Assembly (NCBI GenBank): GCA_029778935.1
Contig: JAKPBM010000064.1
Span: forward strand, 1-5,657
Reading direction: 5' to 3'
Source: Bacillota bacterium
GTDB taxonomy: Bacteria > Bacillota > Clostridia > Oscillospirales > QAMX01
DNA: 5,657 nucleotides
In this document: positions 1-5,599 of the stretch, piece by piece
Layout: each line of letters begins with the position of its first letter
How positions within the stretch are numbered: position 1 is the stretch's first letter
Position numbers and translations under genes: made by a program
Notes under the pieces: generated by a model
Told to the model about the DNA's origin: nothing
Seen by the model: only the letters and a program-made list of their open reading frames with translations
Database searches by the model: none

Positions 1-782
1 GGCAGGTCGTTTAAGGGATTGTGCGGCTCCAGCTCGGCAAAGCCCTCAAACTTGGCCAGATGCGGCTCCAAAGAGAGGAAGCCGGCGAACCCGTCGTCGT
101 ACAGCTCTTTGATAATGGCGGGCACGTTGGCGTCGCCGTAGCCGGCGGGCATTACCTGGCCGTTTTCGTACTTGGCGTCTTTTACGTGCATGTATTTTAC
201 ATGTTTTTTCAGCTTGGCAAGGCCTTCGGGATACGTCTTTTCGCCGCACTGGACGAAGTTGGCCGGGTCAAAGATCAGGGAAACGCCCAGACTCTCCGCC
301 AAATCCAGGCAGCGCTCCACCGTGTCGCCGTAGATGCCCTTTTCGTTCTCATGCAACAGCGTCACGCCGGAGCCTTCCGCTTCCTTCAAAAACACGCTCC
401 ACCGGCGCAGCACCTCGTCGCGGAAGTCGGCGATATTGGCCCCTTCCGGCGGGTAGAAGCTGAACATGCGGATGTAGGGAGCGTCAAAAATCTTCGCCAG
501 CTCCAGGCAGTGGCGGAACTGGGCCAAAGCCGCGTCGAAATCGTCGGTAATCACGGTTTTGCCCACCGGCGAACCGATGGAGGAAATTTTATAGCCCCGT
601 TTGGCAAGCCTTCCGGCCATTTCCTTGCCTTCTTCCAGGGTCACTTTGGAAATGTTCTTGCCGTCGGCGCCGCGGATTTCTATGTAGCGGATGCCCAGCG
701 TGTCCAGAACGTCCATCTGGTTGTCCAGATAGGGGTCGATTTCGTCGGCAAAGCCGGAGATGATGACTTTTCTTTCTTCCAT
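1..782 (-). CDS. Sugar phosphate isomerase/epimerase family protein (xylose-isomerase-like TIM barrel), 3' end cut by window
   Basis: The frame opens with ATG at 782-780 and stays open for 260 codons to the window edge, so the C-terminus is missing, probably only a few tens of residues by family length. The protein begins MEERKVIISGFADEI. Metal-site features of the AP-endonuclease-2/xylose-isomerase-like TIM barrel are visible: HENE (144-147), FDPAN (171-175, Asp172), YMHVKD (197-202, His199 and Asp202) and SLEPH (237-241, Glu239). These positions supply the Glu/Asp/His/Glu divalent-metal ligands in the family. There is no signal peptide, so it is cytoplasmic. A ribosome binding site AAGGAAAGGA (791-800) lies 8 bases before the start. 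It is last of three co-directional genes, 31 bases after the oxidoreductase gene. Family members isomerise or epimerise sugars or inositol-type ketoses, and some cleave or hydrate 3-keto-glycosides. The fold is confident; the substrate is unknown. Confidence 0.9.
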   Translation of the reverse strand, partial: MEERKVIISGFADEIDPYLDNQMDVLDTLGIRYIEIRGADGKNISKVTLEEGKEMAGRLAKRGYKISSIGSPVGKTVITDDFDAALAQFRHCLELAKIFDAPYIRMFSFYPPEGANIADFRDEVLRRWSVFLKEAEGSGVTLLHENEKGIYGDTVERCLDLAESLGVSLIFDPANFVQCGEKTYPEGLAKLKKHVKYMHVKDAKYENGQVMPAGYGDANVPAIIKELYDDGFAGFLSLEPHLAKFEGFAELEPHNPLNDL

Positions 783-800
783 AGTGATGATCCTTTCCTT

Positions 801-822
801 ACTTAATCCAGACTTAATCCAG
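801..822. repeat. Perfect 11-bp tandem duplication across a stop codon
   Basis: The unit ACTTAATCCAG occurs twice back to back (801-811 and 812-822). On the coding strand this is CTGGATTAAGT twice. The upstream copy holds the last two codons and TAA stop of the oxidoreductase gene; the second copy forms part of the 31-base gap before the next gene's ribosome binding site. It looks like a slippage duplication that lengthened the spacer without altering either protein. Confidence 0.9.
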
Positions 823-1920
823 GAACCCATCCACAAGGTCGGTGGGCAGCGGGGCCGGCCGCTGGCAGGTGGTCACCGTCTCATAGTGCCGCCCCGTGCG
901 GGAGCTTTCGCCAAACCCCAGCATGACGTCCAGCGCGTGCAGCGCCAGCTCGCCGGAGGCCCGGTGCTTCCGCCCCGTCCGCAGAGCGCGGGCCATATCC
1001 GCCACGGCGATGCCGCGGCTGTTTTCCGCGTAGGGGTGGGTCAGCGGCACTTCGTAAAAGGGCCCGTTTTTCCGCGACAGGCGCACCGGCCCGCCGAAGG
1101 TGTTGGGGTCGGGCACCTGCAGGGTGCCTTCGGTGCCGTAAATTTCAATAAAGGGGTGTTCCGACTTCCACATATCAAAGGACATGATAATCGTGCCCAC
1201 GGCGCCGCTGGCAAACTCCATAATGCCCGTCACGTGGGTGTCCACCTCTACGGGGATCACCTTGCCGTACTTGCCGGGGCTGGTGATGGTGCGGGTGTCG
1301 TACATCCGGCGCGACACGCCCGTGAGCCGTTTGACCGGGCCAAGCAGGTTAATCAGCGCCGTCACGTAGTACGGCCCCATGTCGAGCATGGGCCCGCCGC
1401 CTTCCTCGTAGTAGAATTCCGGGTCGGGATGCCAGGATTCGTGGCCGTGGCCGGTCATATACGCTGCCGCGCCGATGGGTTTTCCGATGTACCCGTCGTC
1501 GATGAGCTTGCGGCAGGTCTGAATCCCCGCGCCCATAAAGGTGTCGGGAGCCACGCCGATGAGGAGGTTCTTCTCATTGGCCAGAGAAAGCAGCTCCTGC
1601 GCGTGGGAAAGCTCCACCGCCATGGGTTTTTCGCTGTGGGTGTGCTTGCCGTGGCGCAAAGCTTCGATGGCGACGCCGTAATGCTGCTTCGGCGTGGTCA
1701 GGTTCAGAACCAGCTCGATTTCGGGGTCGCGGAACATGTCGTACATGGTCTCGTAAATCACGGGGACATTCCAGTCGGAAGCCGCTTTCTGGCTTCGCTC
1801 GGGAATCAGGTCGCAAACGCCCTTGACCTGGACGATGTTTGAAAACGTCCTGGTCAGGTTTTTCAAATATATCGGGCTGATGTTGCCGTTGCCCACAATC
1901 CCTACGGTGACTCGCTCCAT
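814..1920 (-). CDS. Gfo/Idh/MocA family NAD(P)-dependent oxidoreductase
   Basis: A complete 368-residue protein, normal length for the family. The N-terminal Rossmann fold shows the dinucleotide motif GIVGNGNIS (7-15). The hallmark EKP lies at 97-99 inside HSEKPMAVE, with Lys98 the expected catalytic lysine. The C-terminal alpha/beta domain contains GGGPMLDMGPYY (174-185); Asp180 matches the conserved aspartate, but the histidine usual four residues later is Tyr184. Members oxidise or reduce a sugar, inositol or glycoside hydroxyl with NAD(P) in the cytoplasm. The start is set by AAGGAGG (1928-1934), 7 bases before ATG. The gene lies 42 bases after the ThuA gene and 31 before the TIM-barrel gene, so the three are probably cotranscribed. 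ThuB of the rhizobial trehalose system belongs to this same family, but orthology is not shown. Substrate unknown. Confidence 0.93.
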   Translation of the reverse strand: MERVTVGIVGNGNISPIYLKNLTRTFSNIVQVKGVCDLIPERSQKAASDWNVPVIYETMYDMFRDPEIELVLNLTTPKQHYGVAIEALRHGKHTHSEKPMAVELSHAQELLSLANEKNLLIGVAPDTFMGAGIQTCRKLIDDGYIGKPIGAAAYMTGHGHESWHPDPEFYYEEGGGPMLDMGPYYVTALINLLGPVKRLTGVSRRMYDTRTITSPGKYGKVIPVEVDTHVTGIMEFASGAVGTIIMSFDMWKSEHPFIEIYGTEGTLQVPDPNTFGGPVRLSRKNGPFYEVPLTHPYAENSRGIAVADMARALRTGRKHRASGELALHALDVMLGFGESSRTGRHYETVTTCQRPAPLPTDLVDGFLD

Positions 1921-1962
1921 AAACGCCCCTCCTTGTAAGAATCGTGCAGTTTTTGTGCCGTA

Positions 1963-2697
1963 TTAGTACATTTTCGCGTCGTTAAAGAAAACGGCCGGGT
2001 CCAGCCCGCGCTCCAGCGCGATGTCTTTTCCTTCGATGGCCCACAAAAAGCCCCGGCGCATCAGTTCCTGGGCCGCGGGGGCCTGGTCGAACACGCTGTC
2101 CACATGGCCCAGGGAGTTGTAGAACACCCTGCCATGCCCCCACCGCTTCGTCCACACTACGGGCATATCCACCGGGCGGTTGGACGAGTGGAAGTATACC
2201 ACCCTGGGGTTGGGGAACCGGGTCGTGGCCAGCACGTCCACCGCCGGGTCCACGTGGAGGTAGTACTGCTCGCTGACCACTTCGAAATCTTCCAGCCCTT
2301 CGACGATGGGGCTGGACGAGCCGCGGTTGATTTCCACCGTATAAGGCACCTGTCCGCCGGGGTGGGACACCCAGTTGCCGCCGGTCATAAACTGCCACTC
2401 GGTGTTTTCCCGGAAGGCATCGCACATGCCGCCGTGGTTGCCCGCCAGCCCGACGCCCGACGCTACCGCCACGCTCACGTTGGAGCACAGCCCGCCGGGC
2501 AGCTTCCCGTTGGTCCAGATGGGTACAATGAGGTGCAGCGTCTTCAAATACTCCAGGTCGCCAAAGGCTTCCAGCGTGTCGGCTATGCGGACGGAAACGC
2601 CTTCGTTTTCCAGCAGCCGGGCAAACCGGCGGGCCACCTTTTCCGGTTCATGGCCGTCCCAGCCGCCCCAGACAATCAGCGCACTTTTCCCTGCCAT
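1963..2697 (-). CDS. ThuA-domain protein (trehalose-utilisation-type, class I glutamine-amidotransferase-like fold)
   Basis: 244 residues starting MAGKSALIVWGGWDGHEP. The features match the ThuA family: the opening strand and GGWDGHEP loop (11-18), GLAGNHGGMCDAF (83-95), a TGGNWVSHPGG segment (105-115) and a late GHGRVFYNSLGH (187-198). The whole protein is one domain, with no signal peptide or membrane segment. The frame is open upstream to an ATG at 2772, but the start at 2697 is preferred: AGGAGG sits 8 bases before it, homology begins there, and the upstream extension would cross the candidate promoter. ThuA proteins often accompany Gfo/Idh/MocA dehydrogenases; in rhizobia ThuA and ThuB act in trehalose/disaccharide use. 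The exact reaction of this protein is not established. It is the first gene of the three-gene sugar operon. Confidence 0.9.
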   Translation of the reverse strand: MAGKSALIVWGGWDGHEPEKVARRFARLLENEGVSVRIADTLEAFGDLEYLKTLHLIVPIWTNGKLPGGLCSNVSVAVASGVGLAGNHGGMCDAFRENTEWQFMTGGNWVSHPGGQVPYTVEINRGSSSPIVEGLEDFEVVSEQYYLHVDPAVDVLATTRFPNPRVVYFHSSNRPVDMPVVWTKRWGHGRVFYNSLGHVDSVFDQAPAAQELMRRGFLWAIEGKDIALERGLDPAVFFNDAKMY

Positions 2698-2705
2698 GGC
2701 AAAAA

Positions 2706-2711
2706 CCTCCT
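2706..2711 (-). promoter_or_regulatory. Ribosome binding site that fixes the ThuA start
   Basis: AGGAGG on the minus strand, 8 bases before the ATG at 2697. It decides against the upstream in-frame ATG at 2772, which would add 25 residues (MAAFVLQNGVAYG...) unlike the family N-terminus. Confidence 0.9.
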
Positions 2712-2728
2712 CCCAAACTCTCAGCAAT

Positions 2729-2757
2729 AGAATACCGTATGCAACCCCGTTTTGCAA
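2729..2757 (-). promoter_or_regulatory. Candidate sigma-A promoter of the sugar operon
   Basis: The minus strand reads TTGCAA (2757-2752), a 17-base spacer, then TATTCT (2734-2729): four of six matches to each consensus box, with optimal spacing. The start of transcription would be near 2722, giving a leader of about 25 bases that includes the ThuA ribosome binding site. It is the best-placed candidate upstream of this operon; the strength is only moderate, as expected for a regulated promoter. Confidence 0.5.
2740..2756. promoter_or_regulatory. Operator-like inverted repeat between the -35 and -10 boxes
   Basis: TGCAA (2740-2744) and TTGCA (2752-2756) are perfect inverted arms around 7 bases and overlap the candidate -35 box. 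The location would suit a repressor site. It resembles, but does not match, the catabolite-response cre consensus, because the spacing before the CG is one base too long. No regulator gene is in the window. Short arms make chance a real possibility. Confidence 0.3.
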
Positions 2758-2825
2758 GACGAAAGCTGCCAAAAACAGGATTTACAATGAAAAAATTGGC
2801 GCGTGGCGGGCGCATCGCAGAAAGT

Positions 2826-2955
2826 CCGGAACGCAGGTTTCTTGCCTTGCGTATTGCGCCGCCGGCCCGTTGCTTCTTTTGCCTAAATCAACAGTGCGCC
2901 GGCCGACCCGCTCTCTTGCCAAAAAAACGCCCGCCGGCCGACACGGCGCCTTGCA
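2826..2955. repeat. Degenerate repeat pattern with a period of about 36 bases
   Basis: GCCGGCC occurs at 2861-2867, 2898-2904 and 2933-2939 (steps of 37 and 35). Each is followed after exactly 11 bases by TTGC (TTGCC at 2879, TTGCC at 2916, TTGCA at 2951). A weaker unit precedes them (CCGG at 2826, TTGCC at 2842). Two units share the 11-mer CGCCGGCCGAC (2897-2907, 2932-2942). The remaining bases differ, so this is either an eroded tandem repeat or a GC-rich coincidence. Confidence 0.35.
2921..2948 (-). terminator. Possible second intrinsic terminator downstream of dcd
   Basis: Minus-strand RNA has CGCC (2948-2945) able to pair with GGCG (2931-2928), directly followed by seven U (2927-2921). 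An alternative pairing is CGCCG with CGGCG (2936-2932). The U-run is excellent but the stem is short. It would act as a backup to the terminator at 3047-3076. Confidence 0.4.
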
Positions 2956-3046
2956 AAGTTCGCCTTCGGCCAGCCGCACCCAATGGAGCCGCCAGTCAAC
3001 TGGTTTTTATTGCCAACAGCATTGCCTGCCGCAATTTGCCCGGGCC

Positions 3047-3076
3047 AAGAAGAAAAGCCTTCCCTAAAGGGAAGGC
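3047..3076 (-). terminator. Intrinsic terminator of dcd
   Basis: A perfect 8-bp stem, GCCTTCCC/GGGAAGGC (3076-3069 with 3064-3057), has a 4-base UUUA loop and is followed in the minus-strand RNA by UUUUCUUCUU (3056-3047). It begins 5 bases after the dcd stop codon. Textbook form and position. Confidence 0.93.
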
Positions 3077-3081
3077 CCGTT

Positions 3082-3609
3082 TTACTTTTTCTCCTCGAAA
3101 TCCTTATACAGAAGGCTTGGCTGGATGCCTTTGTTGTTCTGATACTTACCGCTCTTATACAGAAGCGGTTCGCCCTCCAGCGTGTGGTAGTAAATCTGGC
3201 AGATGGGTACATCCGGGTAAATCTTCACCGGCTGGACGCAGAACATCTCCAGCGTCCAGTAGCCGGCAAAGCCGATGTCGCCGAACCCCGCCGTCACGTG
3301 GATAAACAGCCCCAGCCGGCCAATCGACGACCGCCCCTCCAGCATAGGCACGTAGTGGTCCGTCCGGGTGTATTCCTTCGTCCGGCCCAAATACAGCTTG
3401 TTCGGCTCCAGCCAAAGCCCCTCCGGCGGGATTTCTATGTAGCGCAGGTTGTGGGGCTGTTTCATATCCAGCGCTTCTTCCTCGTACACCGCCAGTTCGT
3501 TGGCCAGCGTCAGGTTGTAGCTGTTGGGGTTGATGTTTTTTTCGTCGAAAGGCTCAATAAAGATTGTTTTTCCAATCTGTTTTTTAATTTCCAGTCCGGA
3601 CAGAATCAT
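3082..3609 (-). CDS. dcd: dCTP deaminase
   Basis: 175 residues starting MILSGLEIKK; slightly shorter than the roughly 190 of enterobacterial Dcd. The trimeric dUTPase-like fold shows its signature EGRSSIGRLGLF (91-102, with Arg93, Ser94, Ser95 and Arg98), then HVTAGFGDIGFAGYWTLEMF (104-123). Glu121 in TLEMF aligns with the catalytic glutamate of the deaminase, which argues against a plain dUTPase. The C-terminal SGKYQNNKGIQPS (153-165) is the nucleotide-covering region. The enzyme converts dCTP to dUTP and ammonia, feeding dTTP synthesis; some relatives also hydrolyse dUTP to dUMP, and the sequence alone does not decide this. The frame extends upstream to 3669, but that part encodes the intergenic hairpin; AAGGAAGGG (3616-3624) supports the start at 3609. 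It lies 61 bases downstream of the RNase J gene with no room for its own promoter. Confidence 0.93.
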   Translation of the reverse strand: MILSGLEIKKQIGKTIFIEPFDEKNINPNSYNLTLANELAVYEEEALDMKQPHNLRYIEIPPEGLWLEPNKLYLGRTKEYTRTDHYVPMLEGRSSIGRLGLFIHVTAGFGDIGFAGYWTLEMFCVQPVKIYPDVPICQIYYHTLEGEPLLYKSGKYQNNKGIQPSLLYKDFEEKK

Positions 3610-3615
3610 GCGGGA

Positions 3616-3624
3616 CCCTTCCTT
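3616..3624 (-). promoter_or_regulatory. Ribosome binding site that fixes the dcd start
   Basis: AAGGAAGGG on the minus strand ends 6 bases before the ATG at 3609. It selects this start over an upstream in-frame ATG at 3669, which would run through the hairpin. The six bases between this site and the start codon, TCCCGC, repeat the 3' end of that hairpin. Confidence 0.8.
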
Positions 3625-3627
3625 TGC

Positions 3628-3664
3628 ATAAAGCGGGAAGAAACGGGGTTCCGTTTCTTCCCGC
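3628..3664 (-). terminator. Perfect 14-bp hairpin between rnj and dcd (leaky terminator or mRNA-protecting stem)
   Basis: GCGGGAAGAAACGG (3633-3646) and its exact complement (3651-3664) flank a 4-base loop. In minus-strand RNA the stem starts 6 bases after the RNase J stop and is followed by only UUUAU (3632-3628). The stem is very strong but the U-run is short, so termination may be partial. Since dcd follows with no space for a promoter, some read-through, or an internal promoter inside the RNase J gene, is needed. It could also act as a barrier or cleavage-protecting stem that sets the ratio of the two messages. Confidence 0.8.
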
Positions 3665-3670
3665 GCCAAT

Positions 3671-5329
3671 TTACACTTCCATTAAGACGGGCAAAATCAT
3701 GGGCGAGCGCTTTGTCTGCCGGTACAAAAGCGTGGACAAGGCGGAGCGGATTTCCGCCTTGATGGCCACCCAGTCGGTGATGCTGCCCTGGCAGGCGTTC
3801 AGCGTGGCGACGGTCGTCTCCCGGATCTGGTTGATGATGGCTTCCGCCTCCTTGGCGTAAACAAAGCCGCGGGTCACAATGTCCGGCCCGGCGACGATTT
3901 CGCCCGTGCGGGCGCTGAGGGTGGCCACCACCACAATCAGGCCGTCCTGGGCCAGCAGCTTCCGGTCGCGCAGCACGACGCTGCCCACGTCGCCCACGCC
4001 CAGGCCGTCCACCAGCACCGACCCGGCGGGCACCGTGCCGCCGAGTTTGACCGTGCCGTTCTTGCTCACTTCCACGATGCGGCCGATTTCGCCGATGAAC
4101 ACGTTGGAGGCGGGCACGCCCATGGCCACGGCCAGCTCCGCGTGGCGGGCCAGATGCCGGTATTCTCCGTGGACGGGCATGAAGTTCTTGGGCCTGGTCA
4201 GGGCCAGCATGGTTTTCAGCTCTTCCCGGCAGGCGTGGCCCGAAACGTGCACTTCGGCCAGCCGCTCGTAAATCACGTCGGCGCCCAGCTTAAACAGCTC
4301 GTCGATGACCCGGTAGACGGTCTTTTCATTGCCGGGGATGGGGCTGGCGGAGATGATGATGAGGTCGTTTTTGCCGACGGTCACCTGCCTATGGGTGGAA
4401 AAGGCCATGCGGTGCAGGCCCGACATGGGCTCGCCCTGGCTGCCCGTGGTGATAATGCAGATTTTCTTCGCCGGGTACTGGTTGACCGACGCCAGATCCA
4501 CCAGATGCCCTTCCGGAATCTGGATATACCCAAGCTCCGTGCCCAGCGTCAGGATGTTTTCCATGCTGCGGCCGGCAAAGGCCACCTTGCGGTTGTTGGC
4601 CACGGCGGCGTTGATGATCTGCTGGATCCGGTGGACGTTGGACGCAAAGGACGCCACGATAATCCGCTTGTTGCTGTCTTTGAACAGGTGCATGAACGTG
4701 TCGCCCACGGTCTTTTCCGACATGGTGTGGCCCGGCCGCTCCACGTTGGTGGATTCGCTTAGCAGCAGGGTAATGCCCTCCCTGCCCAGCTGCCCGATGC
4801 GGGTCAGGTCGATCATTTCGCCGTTGACGGGCGAGGTGTCAATTTTAAAGTCGCCGGTCTGGAACACCTTCCCGCAGGGCGTGTCGATCGCCAGCGCGCA
4901 GGAGTCGACAATCGAGTGGTTGACATTGATAAACTCCACGGAGAACACGCCGGCCTGAACCGTGTCGCCGGCGGACACCCGGTGGATTTTCACCTTGCTT
5001 AAGATCTTCTGCTCGGCCAGCTTCAGTTCCACCAGGCCGGCCGTAAGTTTCGTGCAGTAGATGGGAACGTCCAGATGGCGCATAAGATAGGGCACGGCGC
5101 CGATGTGGTCTTCATGGCCGTGGGTCAAAAACACGGCTTTCACTTTGTGCTTATTGTTGAGAATATAGGTAAAATCGGGGATCACCATGTCTACGCCGAA
5201 CATTTCATCGTCGGGGAAGCCGATGCCGACGTCCACGATAATCATGTCGTTGCCGTATTCATACACGGTGATGTTTTTCCCGATTTCGTGCAAACCTCCT
5301 AAGGGTATAATTTTTAATTTCTGAGCCAT
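3671..5329 (-). CDS. rnj: Ribonuclease J
   Basis: 552 residues, matching the usual length of about 555. This metallo-beta-lactamase/beta-CASP ribonuclease has 5'-to-3' exonuclease and endonuclease activity and acts in mRNA decay and rRNA maturation. The start PLGGLHEIGKN (9-19) and DVGIGFPDDEMFGVD (33-47) are typical. Zinc ligands are visible: HGHEDH (70-75), His138 (NVNHS), Asp160 (TGDFK) and His387 (PVHGEYRH). Beta-CASP motifs lie in the insert at about 210-360: TTGSQGEP (294-301), SASPIPGNE (327-335), then HVSGHA (361-366). The remaining C-terminal part (about 450-552) is the dimerisation region. Only this ATG is available, because an in-frame TGA lies just upstream. AGGAGG precedes it by an unusually short 4 bases. 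The gene is preceded by a long possible leader with a terminator, and is probably cotranscribed with dcd. Whether it is RNase J1 or J2 type cannot be said, but all catalytic ligands are present. Confidence 0.97.
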   Translation of the reverse strand: MAQKLKIIPLGGLHEIGKNITVYEYGNDMIIVDVGIGFPDDEMFGVDMVIPDFTYILNNKHKVKAVFLTHGHEDHIGAVPYLMRHLDVPIYCTKLTAGLVELKLAEQKILSKVKIHRVSAGDTVQAGVFSVEFINVNHSIVDSCALAIDTPCGKVFQTGDFKIDTSPVNGEMIDLTRIGQLGREGITLLLSESTNVERPGHTMSEKTVGDTFMHLFKDSNKRIIVASFASNVHRIQQIINAAVANNRKVAFAGRSMENILTLGTELGYIQIPEGHLVDLASVNQYPAKKICIITTGSQGEPMSGLHRMAFSTHRQVTVGKNDLIIISASPIPGNEKTVYRVIDELFKLGADVIYERLAEVHVSGHACREELKTMLALTRPKNFMPVHGEYRHLARHAELAVAMGVPASNVFIGEIGRIVEVSKNGTVKLGGTVPAGSVLVDGLGVGDVGSVVLRDRKLLAQDGLIVVVATLSARTGEIVAGPDIVTRGFVYAKEAEAIINQIRETTVATLNACQGSITDWVAIKAEIRSALSTLLYRQTKRSPMILPVLMEV

Positions 5330-5333
5330 AGAG

Positions 5334-5339
5334 CCTCCT
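5334..5339 (-). promoter_or_regulatory. RNase J ribosome binding site with short spacing
   Basis: AGGAGG is separated from ATG by only CTCT (4 bases), against 7-8 for most sites in this window. No alternative start is available: an in-frame TGA lies just upstream and the next in-frame ATG would remove the conserved N-terminal strand. A perfect site at short spacing may lower initiation. Confidence 0.8.
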
Positions 5340-5355
5340 AGTCAAAATTTCCGTA

Positions 5356-5387
5356 TATATAGTGTTGCGCAAATCCAAATAAGTAAA
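5356..5387 (-). promoter_or_regulatory. Weak candidate promoter immediately before rnj
   Basis: The minus strand reads TTTACT (5387-5382) and TATATA (5361-5356) with a 20-base gap (19 if the -35 is read as TTACTT). The -10 box is good but the spacing is poor. If used, it would start RNA about 20 bases before the RNase J start codon and make the upstream terminator end a separate small RNA. Confidence 0.35.
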
Positions 5388-5400
5388 CGGCCGGCACACG

Positions 5401-5438
5401 AAAAAGAGGGCAGAGGGAAACACGGCTTTCCCACGCCC
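5401..5438 (-). terminator. Terminator/attenuator in the RNase J leader
   Basis: Minus-strand RNA has GGGC (5438-5435), GU, GGGAAA (5432-5427), a 6-base loop, UUUCCC (5420-5415), UCU, GCCC (5411-5408), then UCUUUUU (5407-5401). That is a 6-bp inner stem, a small internal loop and a 4-bp GC outer stem directly before the U-run. Orientation is minus only, since the other strand lacks a T-run. It sits about 70 bases before the RNase J start codon, between the strong promoter and the gene. Confidence 0.75.
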
Positions 5439-5545
5439 ATGGAATACCTTTCCCGGCCGAAAGGCACATTTGCATCCGGGCCTGCCGTTCGCCCGAACCT
5501 TGCCCCCGAACCCGAACACTTTCCGATTTGGACTTCCAAAAACCC

Positions 5546-5599
5546 GTATCCGCGGCAGAAAGAAGGCTGCATAAGCCCCTTTCTGCCGACGGCATATAC
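5546..5599 (-). other. Long hairpin at the predicted RNA 5' end
   Basis: The core is a perfect 10-bp stem, CGGCAGAAAG (5553-5562) with CTTTCTGCCG (5579-5588). It is capped by GGCT/AGCC (5565-5568 with 5574-5577) around a 5-base loop. Outside the core, CCG/CGG (5550-5552 with 5590-5592) and GTAT/ATAC (5546-5549 with 5596-5599) extend it across small bulges, for about 21 pairs in all. The predicted transcription start near 5602 leaves only a few unpaired bases at the 5' end. No U-run follows directly on either strand, so it is not a terminator. Confidence 0.7.

Larger units (their letters stand above)
2758..3046. other. Gene-free interval between the deaminase terminator and the sugar-operon promoter
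   Basis: I find no convincing protein gene here. Open frames exist on both strands but lack a good ribosome binding site and give low-complexity, arginine/proline-rich translations. The interval is GC-rich with scattered TTGCC words (for example 2842, 2879, 2916, 3010, 3022, 3036) and A/T runs. It contains the possible second terminator and the loose 36-base repeat listed separately. Confidence 0.6.

Noticed and set aside
760..1842. Long plus-strand open frame opposite the oxidoreductase gene, and similar ones at 21-806, 2104-2730, 2983-3762 and 4142-4762
   Set aside because: These are antisense shadows of GC-rich genes. Their translations are rich in His, Val, Arg and Gly without domain motifs, and they cover genes with clear family motifs.
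2740..2756. Catabolite-response (cre) element
   Set aside because: The half-site order is similar, but the distance from TGNAA to CG is one base too long for the consensus.
2698..2772. Upstream in-frame extension of the ThuA gene to ATG 2772
   Set aside because: It lacks a good ribosome binding site, adds non-family residues and would overlap the promoter; the start at 2697 has AGGAGG at 8 bases.
2826..2955. CRISPR array
   Set aside because: The period of about 36 bases is suggestive, but only 7-11 bases are shared per unit and there are no conserved repeats with distinct spacers.
3610..3669. Upstream extension of dcd to ATG 3669
   Set aside because: The added residues are encoded by the intergenic hairpin, and family homology begins at MILSG.
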